Under the pieces are notes generated by a model. That model saw only the letters and a list, made by a program, of their open reading frames with translations, ran no database searches and was not told the origin of the DNA. A stretch of DNA of 64,000 nucleotides from G963677085 sp963677085 (lineage in GTDB: Bacteria; Planctomycetota; Planctomycetia; Pirellulales; Thermoguttaceae): positions 4,526,001 to 4,590,000 of the forward strand of contig CAXXFH010000004.1 in the NCBI GenBank assembly GCA_963677085.2, written 5' to 3'. The position numbers and the translations under genes are program-made. Below, piece by piece: positions 51,530 to 59,489 of the stretch. Each line of letters opens with the position of its first letter. Position 1 is the first letter of the stretch.

Positions 51530-52230
51530 GAACTGTTTTTGTCGGTGCCGGACAAGTGAGCGTCGAAACGGCCAAAGCGCTCTCCAAAAAGGGCCACGAA
51601 GTCATCATCATCGAGACCGACAAGGTCAAGATCGATGAATTGTCCGAAGAGATGGATTGCAGCTTTCTGCAGGGCGATGGCAGCCAGCCGAACATCCTGC
51701 GTGAAGTCAATCCCGCGCAGACTGACTTCCTGTTTTGCCTTACCAATAGTGACCAGGCGAACGTCATCGCGAGTCTCGTCGGTCGTTCTCTCGGTTTCAA
51801 TCGCATCGTGACGAGCATCGGTGATCCGCAGTTCGAGGGCATCTGCCATGAATTGGGTCTGAAGGACACGATCATCCCCTCCCGCACAATCACCCGTTAC
51901 CTTGTGGACATGGTGGGCGGTGGCGAAAACGTCGAACTTTCCACGGTCATCAAGGACGAGGCCCGGCTTTTCATTCTGACTGCAAAGGAGAAAGATGAGG
52001 TCGCGGCCAAGGATCTGAAATTGCCTGCCGCTGCCAAAGTCATTTGCTATTACCGTGACGGCAAGTTTTCACACGCCGATGAAGATACAACATTCCGCAT
52101 AGGCGACGAGGTGGTGATCCTAACGCACAGCAAGAACATGCCTGCGTTGCAGGAGCGTTGGAAGCCGAAACCGGCGCAGGAGGAGTCGGCGGATTCGGCC
52201 ACGGACCAAGAGACCAGGGTACAAGAATGA
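51526..52230 (+). CDS. trkA: TrkA-type K+ channel regulatory protein (RCK)
   Basis: The protein has 234 residues. An RCK_N domain (RTVFVGAGQVSVETAKALSK, IIIETDKVKIDEL, GDGSQPNILREV) is followed by an RCK_C domain (VVILTHSKNMPAL). It gates TrkH in response to nucleotides and, in many bacteria, c-di-AMP. The nucleotide motif reads GAGQVS, a variant of G-x-G-x-x-G/A. It overlaps trkH and the atpD gene by 4 bp each, putting K+ uptake and the N-ATPase in one transcript. Confidence 0.9.
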   Translation: MRTVFVGAGQVSVETAKALSKKGHEVIIIETDKVKIDELSEEMDCSFLQGDGSQPNILREVNPAQTDFLFCLTNSDQANVIASLVGRSLGFNRIVTSIGDPQFEGICHELGLKDTIIPSRTITRYLVDMVGGGENVELSTVIKDEARLFILTAKEKDEVAAKDLKLPAAAKVICYYRDGKFSHADEDTTFRIGDEVVILTHSKNMPALQERWKPKPAQEESADSATDQETRVQE

Positions 52231-53777
52231 AGGATCAAGCAACTTCCGCGAATCTCGGCACGGTCGTCTCGGTGCGCGGCAGCGTCGTGGATGTACGGTT
52301 CAATGAGCGTTTGCCACCGATTTACTCGGTGCTGCGCGCGGGAGCGGACAAACAGATCGTCATCGAAGTGCTGGCGCAGCGGGATGCACGTCACGTGCGC
52401 GGAATTGCGTTGACGCCCACGCAAGGTCTCGCGCGCGGGATGGCGGTGGAGGACACGGGCGGGCCGTTGAAGGCGCCGGTCGGCAAGGGAATTCTCTCGC
52501 GCATGTTCGACGTGTTCGGCAACGCCATCGACCGCCAGCCGGCGCCGACAGATGTCCAATGGCGCACCGTCCATCGAGCCCCGCCGGAGTTAGCACGTCG
52601 TTCCACCAAATCCGAGATCTTCGAGACGGGGATCAAGCTCATTGACGTGCTGGTGCCGTTGGAACGCGGCGGCAAAACGGGGCTGTTCGGAGGGGCAGGT
52701 GTGGGCAAGACAGTGTTGCTGACCGAAATGATTCACAACATGATCGGCCAGCAGAAGGGCGTCAGCATTTTTTGCGGGATCGGCGAACGATGTCGTGAAG
52801 GGGAGGAACTTTATCGTGACATGAAAGAGGCGGGCGTGCTGCCGAATATGGTGATGGTGTTCGGGCAGATGAACGAGCCGCCGGGCAGCCGGTTTCGCGT
52901 GGGCCACGCGGCGCTGACGATGGCCGAGTATTTCCGGGACGACGAGCATCGCGACGTGCTGCTGCTGATCGATAACATTTTCCGGTTCATCCAGGCCGGC
53001 ATGGAGATGTCCGGCTTGATGGGGCAAATGCCGTCGCGTCTGGGCTATCAGCCCACGATGGGCACCGAGTTGGCGCGGCTGGAGGAGCGCATCGCCAACA
53101 CCGATGCCGGGGCCATCACGTCCATTCAGGCGGTGTATGTGCCGGCAGACGATTTGACCGACCCGGCGGCGGTCCACACGTTTTCCCATCTCTCGGCGTC
53201 CATTGTGCTTTCGCGCAAGCGGGCCAGCGAAGGCCTTTATCCGGCTATCGACCCACTGCAATCCAGCTCCAAAATGGCCACGCCGGGCATCGTCGGCCAG
53301 CGGCATTACGACTTGGCGCAGGAAATCCGGCAGACGCTCGCCCAATACGCGGAACTCAAGGACATCATTGCCATGCTCGGCCTGGAACAACTGTCGCCAG
53401 AGGACCGCAACGTGGTCACTCGCGCCCGCCGGTTGGAACGTTTCCTTACCCAGCCCTTTTTCACGACCGAGCAGTTTACCGGCCTGGAAGGAAAGCTCGT
53501 CAGCCTCGATGACGCGCTGGACGGCTGCGAACGAATCTTGCGCGATGAATTCAAAGACTACTCGGAAAGATCGCTTTACATGATCGGGGCGATTGACGAA
53601 GCAAAGGGAAAATCAAAAACCGGCCAGCCTGTCGCGAAAGCCGAACCTGAGTCCCAGACCGACCCGCCGCCGGTCGCCGATTCCAAGCCCGAGGCCCCGT
53701 TCGAATCGCAGCCGCAGCCCAAGCCGAAACCTCAACCGGAGGTCGAACATGCAGCAACCGACACTCATGAATCTTAA
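52227..53777 (+). CDS. atpD: N-type F-ATPase subunit beta
   Basis: The protein has 516 residues. The P-loop GGAGVGKTVLLTEMIHN, GERCREGEELYRDMKEAGVL, LLLIDNIFRFIQAGMEMSGL and YVPADDLTDPAAVHTFSHLS identify F1-beta. The C-terminal ~55 residues (after GAIDEAKGK) are a proline/glutamate/lysine-rich tail not usual in the subunit. As first atp gene in the order D-C-Q-R-B-E-F-A-G it marks the N-ATPase type. Confidence 0.95.
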   Translation: MKDQATSANLGTVVSVRGSVVDVRFNERLPPIYSVLRAGADKQIVIEVLAQRDARHVRGIALTPTQGLARGMAVEDTGGPLKAPVGKGILSRMFDVFGNAIDRQPAPTDVQWRTVHRAPPELARRSTKSEIFETGIKLIDVLVPLERGGKTGLFGGAGVGKTVLLTEMIHNMIGQQKGVSIFCGIGERCREGEELYRDMKEAGVLPNMVMVFGQMNEPPGSRFRVGHAALTMAEYFRDDEHRDVLLLIDNIFRFIQAGMEMSGLMGQMPSRLGYQPTMGTELARLEERIANTDAGAITSIQAVYVPADDLTDPAAVHTFSHLSASIVLSRKRASEGLYPAIDPLQSSSKMATPGIVGQRHYDLAQEIRQTLAQYAELKDIIAMLGLEQLSPEDRNVVTRARRLERFLTQPFFTTEQFTGLEGKLVSLDDALDGCERILRDEFKDYSERSLYMIGAIDEAKGKSKTGQPVAKAEPESQTDPPPVADSKPEAPFESQPQPKPKPQPEVEHAATDTHES

Positions 53778-54156
53778 GGTCCTCCTGCCGTTCCGAATCT
53801 TCGCCGAGAAAAGCGGCGTTTCGCGGATCGTTGCGGAGACCCGCGAGGGCTCGTTCGGACTCTTGCCGCGTCGACTGGACTGCGTTGCGGCGCTCGCGCC
53901 CGGGATTCTGATCTACGAACACGAAGGGGAGGCCGAGGTTTTCGTGGCTGTCGATGAAGGGGTGCTGGTCAAAATCGGCTTGGACGTGCTCGTCTCCGTA
54001 CGACACGCAATAGGCGGAACGGACCTCGGCCAGCTACGTGAAGCGGTGGAGCGGGAGTTTCTGCACCTGAACGAACGGGAGCAGAACGTCCGCTCGGTGA
54101 TGGCGAAAATGGAGAGCGGTTTCATCCGCCGCTTAGTGGAGTTTCATCATGAGTGA
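53749..54156 (+). CDS. atpC: N-ATPase subunit epsilon
   Basis: The protein has 135 residues. LKVLLPFRIFAEKSGVSRIV, TREGSFGLLPRRLDCVAALA and FVAVDEGVLVKIGLDVLVSV form the epsilon beta-sandwich, with a C-terminal helix (REAVEREFLHLNEREQNVRS). GGAGG precedes the ATG. It overlaps atpD by 29 bp and atpQ by 8 bp. Confidence 0.9.
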   Translation: MQQPTLMNLKVLLPFRIFAEKSGVSRIVAETREGSFGLLPRRLDCVAALAPGILIYEHEGEAEVFVAVDEGVLVKIGLDVLVSVRHAIGGTDLGQLREAVEREFLHLNEREQNVRSVMAKMESGFIRRLVEFHHE

Positions 54157-54487
54157 AAAATCGGACAGCAAGCGTGCGAAAGACCGGCCTGATTTCAGCC
54201 GGGAAGTCGGCGCGAAGGCGGCACGCAAGCTCAAGGCGCGGCGCAACCCCACGCCGGGCGTCTGGTTTGGCTTGGGCATGATGGGCCTTGTCGGCTGGTC
54301 GGTGGCGGTTCCGACGTTGCTCGGTGCGGCGCTTGGTATCTGGTTGGACAAACAGCATCCGGGCCAGCATTCCTGGACGCTGGTGCTGTTGGTGGCCGGG
54401 CTCGCGATTGGCTGTTTCAATGCCTGGATGTGGATCGCCAAAGAAGACAAGGCCATGCAGGAGGAACAGGAGGATAACGATGACTGA
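54149..54487 (+). CDS. atpQ: N-ATPase AtpQ (AtpI/AtpZ-like) protein
   Basis: The protein has 112 residues. A charged N-terminus is followed by two membrane helices (MMGLVGWSVAVPTLLGAALG, TLVLLVAGLAIGCFNAWMWI) with IWLDKQHPGQH between, the AtpI/Z family pattern. N-ATPase operons place atpQ and atpR between atpC and atpB. A role in c-ring assembly or Mg2+ supply is a family inference. It overlaps both neighbours by 8 bp. Confidence 0.85.
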   Translation: MSEKSDSKRAKDRPDFSREVGAKAARKLKARRNPTPGVWFGLGMMGLVGWSVAVPTLLGAALGIWLDKQHPGQHSWTLVLLVAGLAIGCFNAWMWIAKEDKAMQEEQEDNDD

Positions 54488-54791
54488 AACGCTGACACTG
54501 GTGCTGGCGTGGGTGGCAGGAGGCGCGCTCGGTGCGATGTTCTTCGGCGGACTTTGGTGGACGGTTCAAAAGGCGCTTTCGTCAACACGGCCGGCGCTTT
54601 GGCTCTTCGGCAGCTTGCTGCTGCGGATGAGCCTTACCCTGGCTGGATTTTACTTGGTCGCCGGCGGTCAGTGGCAACGACTGCTGGCGTGTCTTCTGGG
54701 CTTTGTCATCGCGCGTCTGATCGTGACACGGGTCATTGGACCGGTCAGAAAGCCAACTTACTTGGCACAGGAGGCCAGCGATGCGCCTTAG
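54480..54791 (+). CDS. atpR: N-ATPase AtpR protein
   Basis: The protein has 103 residues with three membrane helices. LWLFGSLLLRMSLTLAGFYL carries the conserved membrane-embedded arginine that, in the AtpR family, is proposed to touch the c-subunit carboxylate. The gene is specific to N-ATPases and confirms the operon type. It overlaps atpQ by 8 bp and atpB by 11 bp. Confidence 0.85.
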   Translation: MTETLTLVLAWVAGGALGAMFFGGLWWTVQKALSSTRPALWLFGSLLLRMSLTLAGFYLVAGGQWQRLLACLLGFVIARLIVTRVIGPVRKPTYLAQEASDAP

Positions 54792-55482
54792 TCCCGACGA
54801 GATGATCTTCTGGCAACTCGGTTTCTTCAAACTCAACGCCACCATTGTGTTCACGTGGGGACTGATGCTCGTGCTGGCCGTCGGTTCAAGACTCATCACG
54901 CGCAGACTTTCCACCGGCTTGAAACGTTCCCGCTGGCAGAACCTTCTGGAAATCGTGGTGACCGGCATCGAGAAACAGATCGAAGAGGTGGGCCTGAGTC
55001 CGCCGCGGACGTATCTCGGCTTTCTGGGCACGCTGTTCCTGTTTGTCGCCGCAGCTAGCCTCGGCACCGTCATTCCCGGCTTCGAGCCGCCGACGGGCTC
55101 GCTCTCAACCACGACGGCACTCGCGCTGTGCGTGTTTGTGGCCGTACCGCTGTTCGGCATCGCCGAACAAGGGGTGGGCGGTTACCTCGGGTCCTATGTG
55201 AAGCCGACGTTCATCATGCTGCCGTTTAACATCATCAGCGAAGTGTCGCGCACGCTAGCCCTGGCCGTCCGTTTGTTCGGCAACATGATGAGCGGGGCGA
55301 TGATTATCGCGATTCTGCTGACCATCACGCCGTTCATCTTTCCGATCGTTATGACGCTGCTCGGTCTGCTCACCGGCATGGTGCAGGCCTACATCTTCAG
55401 CATCCTGGCCGCGGTGTATATCGCAGCCGCTACGCAAATCCGTAAACCCAAGCTTGAACCGCAGCAAACCGTTGAAGCATGA
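54781..55482 (+). CDS. atpB: N-ATPase subunit a
   Basis: The protein has 233 residues. MLPFNIISEVSRTLALAVRL and FGNMMSGAMIIAILL hold the essential arginine opposite the c-ring. Five to six membrane helices are predicted. ATG 54781 overlaps the end of atpR. It forms the stator half-channels for Na+ or H+. Confidence 0.95.
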   Translation: MRLSPDEMIFWQLGFFKLNATIVFTWGLMLVLAVGSRLITRRLSTGLKRSRWQNLLEIVVTGIEKQIEEVGLSPPRTYLGFLGTLFLFVAAASLGTVIPGFEPPTGSLSTTTALALCVFVAVPLFGIAEQGVGGYLGSYVKPTFIMLPFNIISEVSRTLALAVRLFGNMMSGAMIIAILLTITPFIFPIVMTLLGLLTGMVQAYIFSILAAVYIAAATQIRKPKLEPQQTVEA

Positions 55483-55506
55483 ACGACAACAACCAAAGGA
55501 GATACC

Positions 55507-55788
55507 ATGGATAGCATGACAATTATCGCGGTGGCATCCATTGTCATCGCCGGCCTCACCACCGGTTTCGGCACGATGGGGCCTGCGCTGGCGGAAGGGA
55601 AGGCGGTCGCGACGGCGCTCAGTTCACTGGCCCAACAGCCCGACGCCTCCGCCACGATCACCCGGACCCTGTTTGTCGGTCTGGCGATGATCGAGTCCAC
55701 GGCTATTTACTGCTTCGTGGTCTCGATGATCCTGATCTTCGCCAACCCGTTCTGGAACCACGTCATTGCCCAAGCCGCGGGAAAGTAG
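55507..55788 (+). CDS. atpE: N-ATPase subunit c with Na+-type binding site
   Basis: The protein has 93 residues with two helices. The ion site is E63-S64-T65 and Y68 (MIESTAIYCF), with E30 in helix 1 (GPALAEGKAV). This matches the Na+ ligands E65, S66, T67 and Y70 of the Ilyobacter c-ring, with Glu instead of Gln at the position of Q32, which is typical of N-ATPases. Na+ coupling is inferred. AAAGGAG lies upstream of the ATG. Confidence 0.95.
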   Translation: MDSMTIIAVASIVIAGLTTGFGTMGPALAEGKAVATALSSLAQQPDASATITRTLFVGLAMIESTAIYCFVVSMILIFANPFWNHVIAQAAGK

Positions 55789-55792
55789 ACCT

Positions 55793-56572
55793 ATGTTAAT
55801 CGATTGGTTCACCGTCGGTGCGCAGGCGCTCAACTTTCTCATCCTGGTGTGGTTGATGAAGCGATTTCTTTACAAGCCCATCCTCGACGCTATCGACGCG
55901 AGGGAAAAACGGATCGCCACCGAACTCGCGGACGCCGACGCGAAACGGGCCGAGGCCCAAAAGGAACGCGACGAGTTCCAGCAGAAGAATGGGGAGTTCG
56001 ACCAGCAGCGTGCCGCGCTGTTGAGCCAAGCGACGGACGAGGCGCAGGCCGAACGTGAGCGGCTCCTCGACGAAGCGCGGCAGGCCGCCACGGCTTTGAG
56101 TTCAAAACGGCAGGAAGCGCTGAGACGAGAACAACAGAACCTGCATCAAGCCGTCAGCCGCCGGACACAGCAGGAAGTTTTTGCCATCGCACGAAAGGCG
56201 CTGACAGATCTCGCCGGGACGAGTTTGGAAGAACGCCTGGGCGAGGTGTTCACGCGCCGCTTGCGAGAGATGGACGGCGAGGCGAAAGCAGGCCTCGCCG
56301 AGACCCTACAGGCAGCGTCTGACCCCGCTCTAGTGCGCAGCGCCTTTGACCTGCCTGCCGAGCAGCGCACGGCGATACAAAACGCGCTCGACGAAACTTT
56401 CTCGGCTGACATCCACCTCCGGTTCCAGACCGCGCCAGACCTGATCGGCGGTATTGAACTCACCACAAATGGACATAAGGTAGCGTGGAGCATTGCGGGT
56501 TATCTAACGTCGCTGGAAGAGGGCGTCGACGAACTCCTGAAAGAGAAGGACCAACCGGAAGCAAAACCTTAG
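55793..56572 (+). CDS. atpF: N-ATPase subunit b (with delta-like C-terminus)
   Basis: The protein has 259 residues. One membrane helix (FTVGAQALNFLILVWLMKRF) precedes LYKPILDAIDAREKRIATEL, a long coiled coil, and a C-terminal domain (IHLRFQTAPDLIGGIELTTN, WSIAGYLTSLEEGVDELL) resembling subunit delta. This explains the absence of a separate atpH in the operon. It starts at ATG 55793, 5 bp after atpE. Confidence 0.9.
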   Translation: MLIDWFTVGAQALNFLILVWLMKRFLYKPILDAIDAREKRIATELADADAKRAEAQKERDEFQQKNGEFDQQRAALLSQATDEAQAERERLLDEARQAATALSSKRQEALRREQQNLHQAVSRRTQQEVFAIARKALTDLAGTSLEERLGEVFTRRLREMDGEAKAGLAETLQAASDPALVRSAFDLPAEQRTAIQNALDETFSADIHLRFQTAPDLIGGIELTTNGHKVAWSIAGYLTSLEEGVDELLKEKDQPEAKP

Positions 56573-56593
56573 CGTCCTATAAATGAGTTTAAC

Positions 56594-56767
56594 ATGAAAG
56601 AAAGTACCATGGAATTTTTTCGTATCATCCTATCCTTGATCCTTCCGCCGGTAGGGGTCTTTTTGCAGGTCGGTTTCGGTCTGCATTTCTGGCTCAATAT
56701 TCTCCTAACCTTATTGGGCTATTTTCCGGGCCTGCTGCATGCGATCTGGATTATTACAAGGAAATAG
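56594..56767 (+). CDS. Pmp3/YqaE-family small membrane protein
   Basis: The protein has 57 residues (MKESTMEFFRIILSLILPPV, then GVFLQVGFG and WLNILLTLLGYFPGLLHAIW). The PPVGVFLQVG block and LLGYFPGLLHAIWII fit the Pmp3/YqaE (UPF0057) family of two-helix proteins linked to salt and cold stress and to membrane-potential control in yeast and plants. It lies 21 bp after atpF and before atpA, on the same strand, inside the N-ATPase operon. Confidence 0.85.
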   Translation: MKESTMEFFRIILSLILPPVGVFLQVGFGLHFWLNILLTLLGYFPGLLHAIWIITRK

Positions 56768-56827
56768 AACGATGAGGTCAAACATAAGAACAGGGCTTCA
56801 TCGAAAAGGTGGAAACATGCGTGGAAC

Positions 56828-58438
56828 ATGGAGCCAATGAACATGGAACCCGAGAGCCTCCAGAACGTTTTTGATAGCGCGTTTGCCGGAATAAAACAGA
56901 TGCGGGAAGCGTTTAAGCCGCAACTGCGACTGCGAGAAGTGGGCACGATCACCAGTATCGCCACCGGCATCGCCAAGGTATCGGGGCTCCCCGGCGTGGG
57001 CTTTGATGAATTGGTGACGTTTCCCGGCGATGTGCTCGGCATTGCCTTCAACGTGGACGCGGACGAAATTGGCGTCGTGCTGCTCGGCGAATACTGGCAG
57101 CTCCACACGGGAGATGAAGTCCAGCGCACGGGCCGGGTCATGGACGTGGCCGTGGGCGATGGATTGCTGGGACGCGTCATCGACCCGCTCGGTCGGCCGC
57201 TCGATGGCGAGGGGCCGGTAGCCGCCCGCGAGCGTCTGCCCATCGAACGCCCCGCAGCGCCCATCATGGACCGCGCGCCTGTCACCGTGCCGCTCCAATC
57301 CGGCCTCAAAGTCATCGATGCGCTCATTCCCATCGGACGCGGCCAGCGCGAGTTGATTCTGGGCGACCGGCAGACGGGCAAGACCACCATTGCGATCGAT
57401 ACCATCCTCAACCAGCGCGACCACCAGGTGCTGTGCGTTTATTGTGCCATCGGTCAGCGTGCGTCCGCCGTTGCGAAGGCCGTGGCCACCTTGCGGGAGA
57501 AGGGAGCGATGGACTACACCGTCCTCGTCGTGACCGAGGGCAACGACCCGCCGGGCCTCGCCTACATCGCGCCTTACGCCGCGACCAGTATCGCGGAGCA
57601 CTTCATGGAAGCGGGCCGAGATGTGCTGATCGTTTACGACGATCTCACCCATCACGCCCGCGCCTACCGCGAACTCTCGCTCTTGCTGCGCCGTCCGCCC
57701 GGTCGCGAAGCGTTCCCCGGCGACATCTTCTATATCCACTCGCGGCTGCTGGAGCGGGCAACACACCTGCGCGAGGAACTCGGCGGCGGCTCGCTCACCG
57801 CCCTGCCCATCATCGAGACCGAAGCGCAGAACATTTCCGCCTACATCCCGACCAACCTGATTTCCATCACGGACGGCCAGATCTACCTCTCGCCATCGCT
57901 GTTTGAATTGGGCGTGCTGCCCGCGGTCGATGTCGGCAAATCCGTTTCGCGCGTCGGCGGCAAGGCGCAACGAGCGGCCTTCCGCGCGGTGGCGGGCGAC
58001 CTCAAGCTCGCTTACGCGCAGTTCGAGGAACTCGAGACCTTTGCCCGGTTCGGTGCCCGCCTGGATGAAGACACCCGCAAGATCATCGATCACGGACGGC
58101 GAATCCGCGCCTGCCTCAAGCAGCCGGAATTCGCCCCGGCGGCCGTGCCCGCACAAATCGCCGTGCTGCTGGCTTTGACCGCCGATCTGTTCGACGACGT
58201 GCCGCTGGACCGGATGACGGACGCCGAGCAGGCCGTGCGCAAGGCGGCGGCGGAGATCCCGGCGAAAGTGTGCGGGCGATTGGATACCGCCGTACACTTG
58301 AGTGACGAGGATTGTCAAACGATCATCGAAATCGCCCGCAAGTCACTCGAAGGGTTCCAGCCCAAGCCGGAACCCGAGGCCGAGCCGGAAGTCGCAACGG
58401 TGGTCAAGCCTGAGCCTGAGCCCGAGGAGGAGTCATGA
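56828..58438 (+). CDS. atpA: N-ATPase subunit alpha
   Basis: The protein has 536 residues. GDRQTGKTTIAIDTILNQ (P-loop), VYCAIGQRASAVAKAV, LIVYDDLTHHARAYRELSLL and ISITDGQIYLSPSLFELGVL identify F1-alpha. The C-terminus ends in a glutamate/proline-rich tail (about 25 residues) like the one on AtpD. In-frame ATGs at 56828, 56837 and 56843 make the exact start uncertain. It overlaps atpG by 4 bp. Confidence 0.95.
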   Translation: MEPMNMEPESLQNVFDSAFAGIKQMREAFKPQLRLREVGTITSIATGIAKVSGLPGVGFDELVTFPGDVLGIAFNVDADEIGVVLLGEYWQLHTGDEVQRTGRVMDVAVGDGLLGRVIDPLGRPLDGEGPVAARERLPIERPAAPIMDRAPVTVPLQSGLKVIDALIPIGRGQRELILGDRQTGKTTIAIDTILNQRDHQVLCVYCAIGQRASAVAKAVATLREKGAMDYTVLVVTEGNDPPGLAYIAPYAATSIAEHFMEAGRDVLIVYDDLTHHARAYRELSLLLRRPPGREAFPGDIFYIHSRLLERATHLREELGGGSLTALPIIETEAQNISAYIPTNLISITDGQIYLSPSLFELGVLPAVDVGKSVSRVGGKAQRAAFRAVAGDLKLAYAQFEELETFARFGARLDEDTRKIIDHGRRIRACLKQPEFAPAAVPAQIAVLLALTADLFDDVPLDRMTDAEQAVRKAAAEIPAKVCGRLDTAVHLSDEDCQTIIEIARKSLEGFQPKPEPEAEPEVATVVKPEPEPEEES

Positions 58439-59328
58439 GCGAGACCACGGCGAGTCTGCGCCGGAAGATCAGCAGTGCCGGAGATCTCCAATCCGTCGTC
58501 CGCACGATGAAGGCCTTGGCCGCCTCGAGCATCGGACAATACGAGAAATCGGTGAGTGCGTTGGCCGACTACAATCGCACGGTGGAACTGGGGTTGAGCG
58601 TTTGTTTCCGAGGCGCCGGTTCGGCGGCATGGATGACCGCAGAGACAAGGCAAACGGATGCGGGTGAGCTGAGCGCAGTCGTGTTTGGTTCCGACCAGGG
58701 ATTGGTGGGCCAGTTTAATGACGTGGTGGCCGATTACGCGATGAAGACCCTCGCAGCGCTGCCCGGCAAACCCCATGTCTGGGCCGTCGGCGAGCGCGTT
58801 CATGTGCGCTTGACGGACGCGGGCCTGCCGTCGGTCGGCCTCTTCGCGGTGCCGAATTCCGTCAAGGCCATCACCCCGCTCGTCGGCCGGATCCTGATGG
58901 AAAGCGAGGCGCGCCGCAGCCAGGGCGAGGTCGTCGAACTTTACCTCTTTTACAACCGGCCCACGTCCGGAGCGGTTTATGAGCCCGTCAATCAGCGGCT
59001 GCTGCCGTTGGACGAAACCTGGCGACGCAAGCTCGCCGAGCTTCCCTGGCCGACGAAGAACTTACCCGAGGTCATGGGCGGTGGCACCACGACTCTGCGC
59101 GCACTTATCCGCGAATATGTCTTCGTCTCACTCTTCCGGGTGTGCGCTGAATCCCTCGCAAGCGAGAACGCGAGCCGCCTGGCGGCAATGCAGCGCGCCG
59201 ATAAGAACATCGACGAATTGCTGGAGGACCTCAACGGAACATTCCATCGTTTGCGCCAGAGCGGCATCGACGAGGAATTGTTCGACGTCATCTCCGGCTT
59301 CGAAGCACTCACTGTGGAGGAGACGTAG
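58435..59328 (+). CDS. atpG: N-ATPase subunit gamma
   Basis: The protein has 297 residues. The N-terminal helix LRRKISSAGDLQSVVRTMKA and the C-terminal helix SENASRLAAMQRADKNIDEL form the gamma coiled-coil shaft, with a central Rossmann-like part (VVFGSDQGLVGQFND). It is the last gene of the operon. Beyond it the sequence is IS-derived, so the operon ends at the island edge. Confidence 0.9.
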   Translation: MSETTASLRRKISSAGDLQSVVRTMKALAASSIGQYEKSVSALADYNRTVELGLSVCFRGAGSAAWMTAETRQTDAGELSAVVFGSDQGLVGQFNDVVADYAMKTLAALPGKPHVWAVGERVHVRLTDAGLPSVGLFAVPNSVKAITPLVGRILMESEARRSQGEVVELYLFYNRPTSGAVYEPVNQRLLPLDETWRRKLAELPWPTKNLPEVMGGGTTTLRALIREYVFVSLFRVCAESLASENASRLAAMQRADKNIDELLEDLNGTFHRLRQSGIDEELFDVISGFEALTVEET

Positions 59329-59489
59329 TGCGCATTGGCATAATCTTTCAGCCTTTGGATGTTGTCACAGGATCTATGAGCGGGACGTCACCGGCATCAA
59401 TGAGAGTGGGAGCGTTCTAATGCAGCACAGAGAATGACACCGCACGCAACGCATCGGCTGGCTACGGGCTGCGGTGAAATGGTCCACCG

